A DNA stretch of 64,000 bases from Sphaerolaimus hirsutus (GCA_964036195.1 OZ038450.1:24581208-24645207), one strand, 5' to 3'. Positions 1-12,998 are shown, numbered from the stretch's first letter. Numbers and translations are program-made. Notes: generated by a model from the sequence alone, not told the origin.

Positions 1-221
1 TTATTAGTTTTTCACCTAAAAAATACAAACTTATGTTGCTTATTGCTTATTTTCAGCTAATATTTGGTACTTTATGTACTTATATACCAAATATAGCTTT
101 TTCACCTACTTTCAGTGATTTCACTACCTTTTCTTCATTCTACACCTTGAATAAGCCCACCTATATATTGAAGTCCTGCAACCACCCACCCCCATAAATT
201 TTTAGACATTTGTACAGTTTG

Positions 222-515
222 AAACAACGCGGTTCAAAGTAACTTGAACCGCGTTATAATAACTGCAAACGTGTTGCACACAATTCTGAAACGCGCTGAT
301 GCATGTGCAGCGCGGTTCAGAATTTTCTGAAACTGCGCGCCACATGCATCAGCGCGTTTCACAATCGGGCATGAAACGCGCAAGCGCTCGCTAGCGCGGT
401 TCACGATGCATGTGAACCGCGCTGGGTTCAAGACAGCGCGTTTCACATTTTCATGTGAAACGCATAGAATGAAACGCGCTGGAACCACAACGCGTTTCAC
501 CAATGGACAGCCTGG
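222..515. repeat. Cluster of short palindromes (GAAACGCG / GGTTCA type)
   Basis: About 290 bp packed with inverted pairs such as AACGCGGTTCAA...TTGAACCGCGTT and GAAACGCGC...GCGCGTTTC, several with only 4-20 bp loops. It ends with a unit CCAATGGACAGCCTG that recurs inverted near 7715. Open frames on both strands here are a by-product of the symmetry. Probably a non-autonomous transposon with a hairpin-rich end. Confidence 0.8.
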
Positions 516-793
516 TTCCCAGCTATCCCCTCCTGCCATTGTCACAGTTAATGTGTTTGCAGTGTATATGGCCAAACCTCCCAAACTGTTTTCTGGTTTT
601 GGGATCATGTTCAGCCTATACCCTATGAGATCAGGGAGGTCTAACATAATGGTCACACCTGTGCACACAGTGCAATCACATGGTACTTTGTTTGTCCCAG
701 TTGGGTTAGCTGCCCAAGTTTTCTCTTAGCAGAATTCACATTCTGGAAAAATGATTTAAGTGATTCTGCACTGTGCCCATTAGCGTTTAATGG

Positions 794-2223
794 ATCAAAT
801 CAAATCAAATAGGTTTACTTGTCTCAGACCTCGAAAGCCAAATGCAAGTAAATATCAATACCATATTGAACACCCATCGACTACCCCTAATTGCAGTCTA
901 AACAGGTGAGTTTTTCGTAGTGCTGTGAAGATTGTTGTTGAGGGGAGTATAGAGAAAAACACCTAAACAACCTAAAAACATAGTTGCAAGATATGCGGCA
1001 GACAACATTGCCAGGTACACCGAGAAAAAAAAAAACTCTAGCACCCCACGACCCGGGTTTGACTGCTCCAAGAAAAGCGTTGAGCAAACGTAAGCGAAAA
1101 ATAAAAGTAAATGTAAGTGAAAAGTAAGATTTCCAGGGATTATCACTACAGTACAAAAAATCCATTTGTTGGTGTTAGATCATTCCAATAGTCTTCACAT
1201 TTTTGAAGACAGCATTTGAAAGTGTGTGATTCCCAGTTTCCAATTTGGATATTGCTACAGTTTTGTACAGTTTTGATATTTACAGTTTCCTGGTTTTCCA
1301 TCAATCAGCGTGCTGGCCGACCGGGTCTCCCGCTTGTGAACGATAAACCGTCGCTGCGCTCCACCCAATCTGCCAGCAATCTGGTCAATTTGTCCAGGTG
1401 TTGCGACACATCAATACACATTTTATGGCACACTGCGGCATCAAAAACTGTGCTTGGAATCTGTCTCTCAATGTTATGGGTTGTTTGTTGTGGTATTAAT
1501 GCTGCCGTCGCCTCTGGTGTGGTAAACGTTTTCCCACACCGTCGACTACAGCAGTCTTCACTAATCCACTTTGCCCATGATTCGCGCCAGATCCAGATTT
1601 GCACCGTTGGATGTTGACACTCTCCCAGGTAATGGGACAATGTCATCCAAAATGACCACCCCAGTGTCTCACATAGCGGACAGTTATTCCATTGTCTCGT
1701 TTGATTGTGCCTGAAGTGCATTTGTTGTGTTTTTGGTAGCCAGCCATGTCTCCCAGCAAACCACCCATGTTCAGTCACCTGTAGCGTTTCAGGCAACAGT
1801 GGTGTGATTTCCTGTACTACTTGATTTTCATGTTGTATACTCCTAGTTGTTTTTGTTTGTGGTTTCAGTCCTTCCTCCCACCTGTAAAGTTTGCATGCGT
1901 TTAGAATCTCGTGTTTCCCTAATGTTTCTGTATTCTCCATATTTACCTCTCTTTTTGCTGTGGTTGCTCTTCCCTCAGGTGAATTTTTCTGTGTTGTCCC
2001 CGCTGTTCCCCTTCGAGCACCCCATATTTTTGCTGCAATTTTTGTCATTTCTGAGGATTTGTTTGAGTTTAAAAAGTCATTGTATCTAATGACACTGTAT
2101 TTGTACCAACACTCCATTGTCCTAATGTTCCAGTCCATTCCCAGCAACTTGTTTGAGATGTGTTTCCCTACATTCCCCACCTGACGGTAGAGTCCCATCT
2201 GTGAAGCCGTCATTTGTTTCAGC
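794..2223 (-). mobile_element. LINE 3' fragment in duplication copy 1
   Basis: Minus-strand 3' part of the same LINE as 11569-16650, ending at a short TTTGATTTGATT repeat (plus-strand CAAATCAAATCAAAT near 797-811). Holds the C-terminal coding part with a CPLCETLGWSFW...HYLGEC zinc-binding motif. Cut at 2224 by the hAT insertion and by the duplication breakpoint beyond it. Confidence 0.85.
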
Positions 2224-2520
2224 CAGGGACGTATCCAGGATTTTTGAGCAGGGGGGGCTGCTTGTTTACGGGGGCCAGCGAGCGGGGGGGGGGGGGGCTC
2301 AGCCCCCCCCCTTAATTTTTTCCCTATATAGGAACAGAAAGGTGTTTTGGCGCTAGCGCCATACCAAGGCGCCACGCCATGGCGCTATTGGCGTTGGCGC
2401 CAACGCCAGGAACCACTTTATATAGATGTAAATATGCATACATATGCAGCGAACGTCGCAAAAATGTGTTCATTTTCAAGGATTTTTGTTTACGGGGGAC
2501 CAATCTGCTAAAAATACAAT
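2224..2520. mobile_element. Truncated hAT-type element at the duplication breakpoint
   Basis: Starts CAGGGACGTATCCAGG after the target GTTTCAGC, as in the intact copy at 12999. Sequence identity to that copy stops at 2520; the right inverted terminus and second target copy are absent and gag-like sequence follows. Confidence 0.85.
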
Positions 2521-4044
2521 ATTTTGGATATGTGCTGGATATGGTTTCTGTTTCTACCATTTCTGGTCCAGCTTCTTCCACATTGACACAATTCACTGTG
2601 GCTTTTCTCTGCTGGCTCTGTGCTGGTTGACCAACTGTCAGCACAGACTTTCTGCCATTGTTTGCTGATTGCTGGCCATTCTGTTGACCATTTGCTCTGA
2701 ATGCTGGAACTTGCCGTCCAGAATTTCCATATCCATTGTCTCCAAACTTCTCTGGGCACACTGCACTGTGTTGCCTATTGGATTTGCAATAGAAACAATT
2801 TCTCGTAAATTGACACTGAGCCATGTAATGCCCTTTCTGCAGGCATCTCATGCATCGCTCTGCCTTTGACAAAATCATTCTCCTTTCTCTGGCAGTTTTG
2901 AACTTTGGACACTTATCATTGAAGTGTAATTGCTGTGTGTCATTACAGAACACACACGGCCTCCCAGGATTCATGAATCCAGCCTGCAGTGCACTCTGAC
3001 CATTCTGGATCACAGACATGCTCAGGACCAGCAGGCTGTGCTGGTCCTAGGATTCTCTGGCCCTCTGAATCGATTCCCATTGCCCTGGAACCGATTATTG
3101 AATTGCTGTGCGCGTGGATTATTCCCGAATCCCTGGCATGATTGCTGAACTGGTGCATCAGTGTGCTGTGCATGCTGTACAGCCTCACTGAGCGCTAGCT
3201 GTTTGCCAAACAGCTTTCTGAACTTCTACACTGTCAAGGCTTCCTCAGTTCCCTGTTCCTTCTGGATTTCCCTGAGAACCTCTGGTGGAACCTTCTGTTG
3301 CGCCTTCTTGAGCATTGCGATTGTGGGTGCATAATTTTCTGCAGTCACACTCAATCCACTGATCATACCGAATGCTGAGCCCTTCAGCAAGCTCCTCAAA
3401 TATGAGAACTTGGAAATGTCCTCCAAATCTGTTCTGTTATGTATATGAGATTCGAACATTTGCCACCATGATCGAAATTTGACAATTTCCCAAGAAAACT
3501 GTTCCACTTCCAGTTTCTGTAATTTGATGCTCTTTGCAGTAGTTGCATTGGTTGAACTGGCTCCTGAAGCAGCTCCCTGAGCTGTTAGAGCCATCTGAGA
3601 AGCCATCTGTTGTATGAATGCTGTATTAACTTCATACATGGTACTTCCGCTCAATTGCTGGATCATATCTTGCAACTCTTCGATGTACACATTCATGGCT
3701 GCAATTCTCTGTGTCACCAAGTCTGACATATTTGCGTATTCATCATATGAATCTTGGTACATCTTTTGTTCTTGTTCCAATTGATCGGGATCGTCAATGT
3801 CCTTGACGATATCTCTCCATGCGTCAAATTGAGTTCTCACTGTATTCATTGCACCCTCCAATTTTGCACCTTCCTGTTTGATAGATGCAATCACTCTTCT
3901 CATTTCTGTTCTCTTCTCATCCTTTGACGCCTCCGCATATACTTCCGGATCATATTTTGCAAATTCTCTTTGCAATCTGCTGTCCACCCTGTGCTTTGCT
4001 GGATCCAGGGTCTTCCTGATATGACCCATTGGTGAAACCACCAT
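2521..4044 (-). pseudogene. BEL/Pao-type retrotransposon gag, broken
   Basis: The N-terminal frame 4044-3226 encodes a coiled-coil-rich region followed by a DUF1759-like stretch (KLEVEQFSWE, FRSWWQMFESHI, KFSYLRSLLKG), characteristic of Pao-type Gag. A second frame, 3019-2521, carries zinc knuckles (CVFCND, CMRCLQKGHYMAQC, CFYCKSNRQHSAVC). The two frames are out of register and separated by about 200 bp. No protease, reverse transcriptase or integrase follows because the sequence switches at 2520. It is a dead fragment. Confidence 0.85.
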
Positions 4045-5350
4045 TTTTGCTGATGAAAATTTCTTTCACTGTTTCTTTTTATAGTGCGTCACCTGTGACG
4101 CTTGCGACGCTTCCCTGCGCCTTCTGGTGCACTTCTCTGTGCACCACGGATTTGTTGTGCCATGCACAATACCAATGCAGTCCTACAGGCCCCTGACGTG
4201 TCCTCATGCGTTGACCTTTACTGCATTGGCACCAGGTGTGTTCCTAAAGCCCCTGACATGATTGTTTACACACGTTGACTTCAACACACTGGTCAAATCC
4301 CCCTGGACAATTCTCTGCCCAGCAGTGTGCGCCCAAAGAGGGTCCGTACACACTAGTGTGCACGCGAAATGGGTCCGTACCGTACACACTTTTCCGAGCG
4401 CTCGCTCTGGCGCTCTTTCTGGCACGCCTGCGTGCCCCATGACCACGCTGGCCACTTGCTTTCTGAGCAGCTCCTGTGCCGCTGTGCGCAGTGCGCTGTG
4501 CTTACTGTGTCACCTGTGACACGTTTCTGTGCACTCTGGTGCACTTTCTGATTCTGGGCAATGTTTCTGCACACTGCTCTGCAATTGCGCCTGTGCAATG
4601 CAGAATTCTGGCACTTTTGTGCTGTCTGATCTGACGGTACCGAGCAGGCACAGCGTGTATATTTGATGGGAGCTCCGCAAAGCCCCTACACGCTACCAAG
4701 TATCCTAATACTTGGTTTTCAAATCCACTCTCTGTCAGCTACAGCCCTCTGTCAGCTACAGCCCTTTATACACTGATACCCCTACTTTTGCACTTCTGAG
4801 GTATGAGTCCACCCTAACCCAGTGGAGCGAGGGACCTCCGCAAATGCCCAAAAAACAGCCCTTTGACTAGCGTGGCTCTGTGGCGATCCTGTCTCCGTCA
4901 GGTCACCGTCCCTTGGCATAGGAAGGACGTGCAAGCGGTCACTGGTGTCGGGATGTCCAGGAGCGTCCAGCGAAAGTTTGACCACCGTCCGACAATGACA
5001 CCTTGTCAAATGCCGGTGCCGCCCAGTCTCTAGCACCTTGCTAGAACACTGGTGAAAGCTGCCTGAAATCCTGACAGGCTTGTCAGAACTCCAGTGTCCT
5101 CCGCGCGTGAGCGTAGAACCGCTCCCAGGATGTAGACAGGAGTGCCGTGACTTTGGCACAATGCTGTCTGCAAATCAACAGCCAATGCTCAGCCAAGGCC
5201 AGTTGATGTTCAGCAGGACTTTTGAAGTTCTGCCAACTGCCGCACAATGTTTGTTCCGGCTTGGTGATAGCACAATGTCATGCAATCACCCTGCTCGCTG
5301 CGCCATGTGATGAAGCCACTGAAGTCAGCGTCTTCTACCACTGATGTCGG
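4045..5350 (-). other. Probable 5' leader / LTR region of the gag element
   Basis: GC-richer than its surroundings and directly upstream of the gag ATG, with a TATAAAAAG motif about 35 bp before that ATG and a tandem 18-bp repeat near 4733-4768. I could not define LTR ends or a primer-binding site. The open frames here have no recognisable product. Confidence 0.4.
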
Positions 5351-5379
5351 CAACTCCAAGACCGTAGTGAGAAACGGCC

Positions 5380-6640
5380 TTTAGAGTGGTTTTATTTCCC
5401 GTTGTAGCCAAACGTCCACTTGTCAACAGCCAAGTTGAGTTTATTTTGTGGTTGTGTGTTGAAAAGGGTTTCAAGATTGTTTCAGGTACTTTATTTGATC
5501 AGATGCAGCTAAATACAAAAGCGCAAAGCCTAGCAAGCTTCCTAGTCGAAGTTTCTATCGCTAGCTTATTTTCGTTCACAAGCTTGGGGACAGAAGACTG
5601 AAGTAAAAACTTCCAAAGTAGCCGAGACATGGAAATTGTGTATAAAAACATGGCCACAATAATTCTCTAAATACAAATGCACAAATAAGACATAACTGCA
5701 ACAATAAGACACATCTAGCCAAAACAGTTGGCTTATTTTACGTGTGCACACATTAAAAAAAATTATGGTAAAGAAATACCAGGTACAAATTGGGCTAATA
5801 GAAAAACTATTAATCTTGTGAGGCGCGAAGTTGGCAAACTTGGCCGTTTACTAATCTGTTTCAATTTGTCAGAAAACATTGACACACTTTGGAAACTAAT
5901 ATAATAGGGTTTGGAAATTGGAAAAAGCAATGTAAATGTTCCTAATGACATAAGTAGAGCAGGGTATGTTTAACATAAATAATAATCACTTCCTGAAAAC
6001 GTATATATCATAATTGACAAATTGGGACTTATTTGAGGTAAATGGGTATATTAATTAAGCAGGGTTAATAACATATATTTGATATAACTTGAGCAGGGTA
6101 TTTACTATGAATGTCAAAATAGTATAAATATAAAGCATTGAGAAGCTAATATAATTATGCCTATGTGAAGGGCTTGGTGATTACGTACTGTAAATGCTAG
6201 TCACTCACAGGGCACCATTTCTCTATTGGGACACTGGCCTAAGTAAATATGTAGAACGTAAATAATTACAAGATTTGAGTTTCCCAAATTGCAAGCAAAC
6301 CATGTAAATGTATATATAATAATAATCAGAAAATTATGGCGAGTTGAATGAGCCTAATTTCATATCCATAAACCTAATAATAACTTATTTGACCTTTTAA
6401 CCTAAATATTCTACATAAATCTGTAAATGACTTATAAAACACTTTCTTAATTGAATATTCTCCATGGATAAATAATATAGTGCAGGAAATAGATTTGCGT
6501 GGTAAATTAATATAGTGTGTGAAACATAAAATAGTGCAAATAGATAAATGGGCAAATATGAACCTATTTATCAAATCTCTGTATTTCTTTATCCATCCAT
6601 TTTGCCACGGTTGACACAGTAACCGTGAGATGTCAGTCCT
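5380..6640. other. AT-rich stretch without recognisable genes
   Basis: About 1.3 kb of AT-rich sequence. Open frames are short and have no motif I recognise. No clear inverted repeat or target duplication seen. Confidence 0.5.
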
Positions 6641-7566
6641 GCCCATGGAATTGGGTGATTGAACCTTATCCCAGAACTGCTTTTAGAGTCCATTCATCTC
6701 TTCTGCAGTTTCAGCAGTTTTCCCTGTTTCAGTATGCAGAGCTGGGTACTCAACTGCTGGAGATCTGAACCTTTAGGCTAAACTGTACAAATCTGTTTTC
6801 ACATTATTTGTACTAAGTTCAGATGTCAGCCTCCAAGAATTTTCCACTGCCTGGGTGGCAATCTCAGTAGTTTGAATTTCTATTTTTCAATCCATCCACC
6901 ATGCACTTATAGTCTTCATAGCCTATTTGAGTCTTCATAACCTGCCTATCATAGCCAGGTTTTTTGAATGTTGGCTTTTTGTTTACAAACTTTTTTTACA
7001 AAAGGTGTCAACTCGAGCTTTTGGCTGCTTCTTAGAAGAATTATATTTAGCAATCATTTAAAGACATTGTAGCACATTCTCATATGAGCAGTTAGACTGT
7101 GGCACTGATGTCAGCACTGCTTCACAATGATCACTGAATTGTGCTACTTTGTCTTCACCCCTGACACACCACACAAGTGTTTCAACATTTTTGTGCAGCA
7201 CACGGGTGTTTGCCTGTAGTATCATGTTCACATTTATCTTAAGTGCTGAATGATCAGACAGAATTGATTTGGGACTATTTCAATGTGTTTAAAGTGCAGC
7301 CAATGAAATAGTATACACTTGTAGAGAGTGATGTCCAGGAAAGTGGATGCATGCCATGAAAAATATGTCTGCAACTGACCCCTTTCCAGTATTGCAATAC
7401 TGAGTTCACTGGTTTCCAGCATTGCCAATACCAAGAGCCTGTTGTAGTTCCTATGTGGGCTGTTGGATTCCAGTCCTGGGTAAGTCTTACCTATGTGCCC
7501 ACTAAAATCACTTAATAGGACATAGGGAGTACTGTTCCCATCATACTTAGCACATTGTTTACCCAA
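6640..7566 (-). pseudogene. Decayed LINE endonuclease fragment
   Basis: The frame 7566-7234 reads LLSDFSGHIG, then YPGLESNSPHRNYNRLLVL and TYFSWHASTFLDI, the pattern of an APE-type endonuclease (x-x-DFN-x-HIG, N-x-NG-x-x-L, T-x-x-D). In another frame TCTGATCATTCAGC near 7250 gives the terminal SDHSA motif, so a frameshift separates them. Sequence below 7230 may be the decayed region toward reverse transcriptase. Confidence 0.65.
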
Positions 7567-7707
7567 ATCGGAGACAATCCATGTGTTTTATATTTTAAAA
7601 CAATACTCTCTTTGTGTCTTCCCCTGGTCATGTAAATATGCTATACCCACATGGCATTCAGAGTCATCCCACATACACCTAACCCACATTACATTAGAAG
7701 ATGGTTC

Positions 7708-7985
7708 CCAGCAGGCTGTCCATTGGTGAAACGCGCTAAGAGTGAAACACGTAACTGCGCTCTTAGCGCGGTTCACAAATTGGTCAACCGCGTACCCCAT
7801 GCCCGGGAACGCGGTTCAACTTTCTTGAACCGCGCAGCTAATCACGCTGCGCGGTTCACATGTTATTTCAACTGCGCATGCACATTTCATGTGCGTTTAT
7901 CGATCTTATTTGAAACGCGCTGCTATTGAACAGCGCGTTTCATTTATAACATGAACCGCATGATATTTATAACTTAAACCGCGTG
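7708..7985. repeat. Related palindrome cluster in inverted orientation
   Basis: Begins with CAGGCTGTCCATTGGTGAAA, the reverse complement of the end of the 222-515 cluster. It continues with alternating GCGCGTTTCA and TGAACCGCGC hairpins. Sequence between the hairpins differs from the other copies, so only the termini and hairpin vocabulary are shared. Confidence 0.75.
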
Positions 7986-9121
7986 TGAACCACGCTGTGT
8001 AATTCGTAAATAAATAGGTGCAAAATAAAATGTTGAAATGTAACACAGCGGGAATTTCAAAGTAAAATGTCAGAAATGTCAGAACATTGGTAATAAATAT
8101 GGTAACAATCTTTTGGGACATTTTGGCCCTAGTAAAATTGAACCAAAGGGCACACCGCAAAAAAATTCAATAGCTGTTTGAGCAAAAAATAAGAAAATCA
8201 GCAGTGAAAATTAGGTAGTGATTAGCAGTGAAAAAATTGGTGCATGGGAAATACAAATAGAAAGCTCCAAAAAAATGACTTTTGACACTTTGTATTGCAT
8301 TTAACATTTTACAGGGCATTTATCATGACTTTTGACACTTTGTACTGACTTTTGACACTTTGTAACTCAAATATGTCTCTGAGCTGATCTGTGAGTTTTC
8401 GAAATTTTGTGTGAAAACCAGGCATATTCATCAACTGTTGGTGCTCTGCTGTAATTCTGATTTATTACAGGGTGACTTAACATAATTTAACTATTGGAGT
8501 CGTTCTATTTTTTCACCAAGACAAAAATACTTTTTGTGAGCCCTAAAATAGATTTATCATTATTTTTCATGGATAATTCTAATATGCTCGAATGAAATTT
8601 TTTTCTGTACATGCAATTTCGCACCAACATTGTGCCACCATGTAAAATTGACTCTCATGGGTTTTACTTTTAGGCAAACTTTAATTTCACTTCTCACTTC
8701 CCATTTCACTTCTCACGTCTCCACTTGCGGAACCGGTACCGATATGTTTAGGGAAAATTGCAGTGTGAAATAACGCAGCGAGACTACCCGTGCCTGCGCG
8801 GAGCAACTGGGCGCAGGCAGTGCTGCTGAAATATTATTCATAATGTGTATTTGATCACTTTATATTTACGTATTTAAACATTACAAAAAATTTTTAAAAT
8901 AATTTTATTCTTTATTTAATTACTAATTAATAAATTACAATTTCATTAAATGCCCTCATTAAATGCCCTTATTAAATGTTCTCATTTTATCTAATTGATC
9001 AATCAAAATTCTTGTACAAATTTCACACAACTTTTTTAGCCCACGGTCCATTGATTTGTGTGTGGATTGCCTAAAAATCAATAAACAGAGAAAGCCCAGT
9101 GCCACTTGGGTTTTTTGTGTA
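7986..9121. other. Non-coding AT-rich region with short direct repeats
   Basis: Contains TGACTTTTGACACTTTGTA repeated near 8275, 8330 and 8345, fragments of the ATGTCATGTAAAA-type repeat seen throughout the window, and a CACTTCTCACTTCCC stretch near 8690. No gene seen. Confidence 0.5.
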
Positions 9122-9491
9122 CAGTGTGGCCAATAAATGTATTTTAAAAAATTGTTTACACTTGTTGCTTTCTTCATCAAGCATGATCATCAATCAGCAT
9201 TTATACTCTTTAAATATCCAAAAATAGTGAAAAAAACTTATATTTATTTATTTGTTTTTCTACAGAGATTTAATTTTATTTTCTCTACATTTTTCAGAAA
9301 GATTTACTTTATTTTTTGGGAGTTTCTGAGATTATTTTTCATAAAATTTCCTCAAAGTCACCCATTTTTTATGTTTTCCCAATCATTGTTTTCAGATAAA
9401 TATCCACTAAATATTCAAATGCAAGTAGGAATGTACACTTTCAGGAATAATTAAAAATCGCGCTAATTCATACCATTGTTGGGCCACCCTG
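9122..9491. mobile_element. Mariner/Tc1-like non-autonomous element
   Basis: Imperfect inverted termini CAGTGTGGCCAA and TTGGGCCACCCTG, flanked by TA on both sides (9120-9121, 9492-9493), 370 bp. The CAGGGTGGCC-type end and TA target are typical of Tc1/mariner elements. The internal open frame is low-complexity and not a transposase. Confidence 0.7.
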
Positions 9492-10168
9492 TATACTAGA
9501 ATGGCGTGAAAATTCACTTTCATTATACTTGGTGGACAACAAAGTATCTGCAGAATCCTACCAGAATTTAATGAATAAAATCTTGTGATAAATTTCATAG
9601 GAACATTATAAAAACAAAATATTATGATAGGTTGTCAAAAAGTATTTCAATGTAAGTTCTTCAATGCAAGTAAGTGTAATGTCTTCCCACATGTATCAAG
9701 TGCATACAGTGTGAACAAAGTGAACGCGATTGCGTACTTGTCAAGTAGGTTGAATACTACCGTATTTCTTCTGATAGAACGACATACCCTGCAATAGAAT
9801 GGAGGTTTCATTACTTCTTTCTTTGTCTTATTAATATTTCATTTTTACTATGGAATAATTAATTTACAAAATTATCACAGGTTTGTATTCATTGAATTAT
9901 GATACGATTGTGTGCATACTTTGCAGTCCACTAGTTGACGATCAAATGTTCAATGTTCATACAAAAGTTTTGAACTTATTTGAGTTTACTAAAATGACTG
10001 AATTTTGATTGTCATCAGCAGTAGTTAATGTGCTCCTCATCAAGGTAAACTCAAATGTGTACAAACTGGATGTATGAGTTTCCCAAATTCCGGTGGTGGT
10101 ATAAATACGACAGTGCTATTGCATTTCAAATTTTTTGTTTGCAGTCTTGTCGCGCTGTATCCACAGAT
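9492..10168. other. AT-rich interval with repeat fragments
   Basis: Around 9560-9600 and 9800-9900 there are fragments related to the CTCGGC family interior (TTTACTATGGAATAATTAAT, TTATTCATTAAATT). No gene seen. Confidence 0.45.
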
Positions 10169-10345
10169 ACCGTATTTCCTCGAATTATTCCGGGGGAGTT
10201 TATTTTTTTGGGGTGGAAATTTTGAGGGTTAAACGAGGGGGAGGGGGTTATTATTTTGCCAGAAATTTTTCGAAATCCCAGTACTAAATTGTTGTTTGTC
10301 ACGTAAATACACAGACGTCGAAAAATGCAAAAACCGCCATTTATA
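10169..10345. mobile_element. Truncated CCGTATT-type TA-target element
   Basis: Left end only: TA then CCGTATTTCCTCGAATTATT followed by G-rich tracts, then GTCGAAAAATGCAAAAACCG, which matches the interior of the element at 48154-48604. No right terminus. Confidence 0.6.
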
Positions 10346-10496
10346 ACACTATAGACTTAAATAAATATGTATGTAGACCCTGTAAAGTGTAATGTCAAGC
10401 AATAAATGTCATGCAAAGTGACAATTGTCATCACAAATTTTTCGTTTTGATTGACGTTTTACATGACATTTGACCCTTTATTTCACACTCTACAAA

Positions 10497-10582
10497 CACA
10501 AAGGTGCCACTGAGTTGCCGCGCAGCTCTGTGAACATGCCGACGAACATGCTGCGCGGAAACTCAGCAGCACCTTTGTGTTT
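10497..10582. repeat. Inverted repeat hairpin
   Basis: ACACAAAGGTGCCACTGAGT pairs with ACTCAGCAGCACCTTTGTGT, and CCGCGCAG with CTGCGCGG inside, around a short loop. It sits 200 bp before the duplication boundary. Confidence 0.7.
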
Positions 10583-10996
10583 GCCGCTGGTATGTCCCAT
10601 TGGCGAAGTGGCATGAAGCCGCGCGGCTGTCAAACACGTCAATTGACAATGCGGCAATACGAATCGAGAAGCGCAACAATGGAACTGTTGAAAAATGTAT
10701 TGGAAGAGTTAAGCTCAGCTATGGCAAGCACTTTTTGAGAAGTTTTAGCAAAATTTTCACCCAATTTTCATACCATTATTAGTTTTTCACCTAAAAAATA
10801 CAAACTTATGTTGCTTATTGCTTATTTTCAGCTAATATTTGGTACTTTATGTACTTATATACCAAATATAGCTTTTTCACCTACTTTCAGTGATTTCACT
10901 ACCTTTTCTTCATTCTACACCTTGAATAAGCCCACCTATATATTGAAGTCCTGCAACCACCCACCCCCATAAATTTTTAGACATTTGTACAGTTTG

Positions 10997-11290
10997 AAAC
11001 AACGCGGTTCAAAGTAACTTGAACCGCGTTATAATAACTGCAAACGTGTTGCACACAATTCTGAAACGCGCTGATGCATGTGCAGCGCGGTTCAGAATTT
11101 TCTGAAACTGCGCGCCACATGCATCAGCGCGTTTCACAATCGGGCATGAAACGCGCAAGCGCTCGCTAGCGCGGTTCACGACGCATGTGAACCGCGCTGG
11201 GTTCAAGACAGCGCGTTTCACATTTTCATGTGAAACGCGTAGAATGAAACGCGCTGGAACCACAACGCGTTTCACCAATGGACAGCCTGG
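10997..11290. repeat. Cluster of short palindromes, duplicate copy
   Basis: Duplicate of the cluster at 222-515 within the long direct duplication. One of the changes (CGCATAG to CGCGTAG) restores a better palindrome in this copy. Confidence 0.8.
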
Positions 11291-12079
11291 TTCCCAGCTA
11301 TCCCCTCCTGCCATTGTCACAGTTAATGTGTTTGCAGTGTATATGGCCAAACCTCCCAAACTGTTTTCTGGTTTTGGGATCATGTTCAGCCTATACCCTA
11401 TGAGATCAGGGAGGTCTAACATAATGGTCACACCTGTGCACACAGTGCAATCACATGGTACTTTGTTTGTCCCAGTTGGGTTAGCTGCCCAAGTTTTCTC
11501 TTAGCAGAATTCACATTCTGGAAAAATGATTTAAGTGATTCTGCACTGTGCCCATTAGCGTTTAATGGATCAAATCAAATCAAATAGGTTTACTTGTCTC
11601 AGACCTCAAAAGCCAAATGCAAGTAAATATCAATACCATATTGAACACCCATCGACTACCCCTAATTGCAGTCTAAACAGGTGAGTTTTTCGTAGTGCTG
11701 TGAAGATTGTTGTTGAGGGGAGTATAGAGAAAAACACCTAAACAACCTAAAAACATAGTTGCAAGATATGCGGCAGACAACATTGCCAGGTACACCGAGA
11801 AAAAAAAAAACTCTAGCACCCCACGACCCGGGTTTGACTGCTCCAAGAAAAGCGTTGAGCAAACGTAAGCGAAAAATAAAAGTAAATGTAAGTGAAAAGT
11901 AAGATTTCCAGGGATTATCACTACAGTACAAAAAATCCATTTGTTGGTGTTAGATCATTCCAATAGTCTTCACATTTTTGAAGACAGCATTTGAAAGTGT
12001 GTGATTCCCAGTTTCCAATTTGGATATTGCTACAGTTTTGTACAGTTTTGATATTTACAGTTTCCTGGTTTTCCATCAA

Positions 12080-12990
12080 TCAGCGTGCTGGCCGACCGGG
12101 TCTCCCGCTTGTGAACGATAAACCGTCTCTGCGCTCCACCCAATCTGCCAGCAATCTGGTCAATTTGTCCAGGTGTTGCGACACATCAATACACATTTTA
12201 TGGCACACTGCGGCATCAAAAACTGTGCTTGGAATCTGTCTCTCAATGTTATGGGTTGTTTGTCGTGGTATTAATGCTGCCGTCGCCTCTGGTGTGGTAA
12301 ACGTTTTCCCACACCGTCGACTACAGCAGTCTTCACTAATCCACTTTGCCCATGATTCGCGCCAGATCCAGATTTGCACCGTTGGATGTTGACACTCTCC
12401 CAGGTAATGGGACAATGTCATCCAAAATGACCACCCCAGTGTCTCACATAGCGGACAGTTATTCCATTGTCTCGTTTGATTGTGCCTGAAGTGCATTTGT
12501 TGTGTTTTTGGTAGCCAGCCATGTCTCCCAGCAAACCACCCATGTTCAGTCACCTGTAGCGTTTCAGGCAACAGTGGTGTGATTTCCTGTACTACTTGAT
12601 TTTCATGTTGTATACTCCTAGTTGTTTTTGTTTGTGGTTTCAGTCCTTCCTCCCACCTGTAAAGTTTGCATGCGTTTAGAATCTCGTGTTTCCCTAATGT
12701 TTCTGTATTCTCCATATTTACCTCTCTTTTTGCTGTGGTTGCTCTTCCCTCAGGTGAATTTTTCTGTGTTGTCCCCGCTGTTCCCCTTCGAGCACCCCAT
12801 ATTTTTGCTGCAATTTTTGTCATTTCTGAGGATTTGTTTGAGTTTAAAAAGTCATTGTATCTAATGACACTGTATTTGTACCAACACTCCATTGTCCTAA
12901 TGTTCCAGTCCATTCCCAGCAACTTGTTTGAGATGTGTTTCCCTACATTCCCCACCTGACGGTAGAGTCCCATCTGTGAAGCCGTCATTT
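12080..12990 (-). pseudogene. LINE C-terminal domain
   Basis: Separated from the reverse transcriptase by the hAT insertion. The insertion plus one target copy is 469 bp, so its removal brings both frames into register. Contains CPLCETLGWSFWMTLSHYLG (C-x2-C-x12-H-x4-C) and ends INPT-free at a stop near 12080. The relative at 55406-56464 shows the uninterrupted order. Confidence 0.88.
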
Positions 12991-12998
12991 GTTTCAGC

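Larger units (their letters stand above)
1..2520. repeat. Direct segmental duplication, copy 1
   Basis: Matches 10776-13295 at a constant offset of 10775 with about nine substitutions by eye (for example at 405, 475, 828, 1352, 1488, 2455, 2486, 2507). It includes a palindrome cluster, a LINE 3' part and the first 297 bp of a hAT element. The match ends abruptly inside that element; the left boundary is outside the window. Confidence 0.95.

Noticed and set aside
234..729. Overlapping open frames on both strands, conserved in the duplicate at 11009-11504
   Set aside because: They run through the palindrome cluster; symmetry keeps both strands open. Conservation reflects the whole-block duplication, and no protein motif is present.
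1216..1617. 133-codon plus-strand frame, repeated at 11991-12392
   Set aside because: Antisense to the LINE C-terminal coding region.
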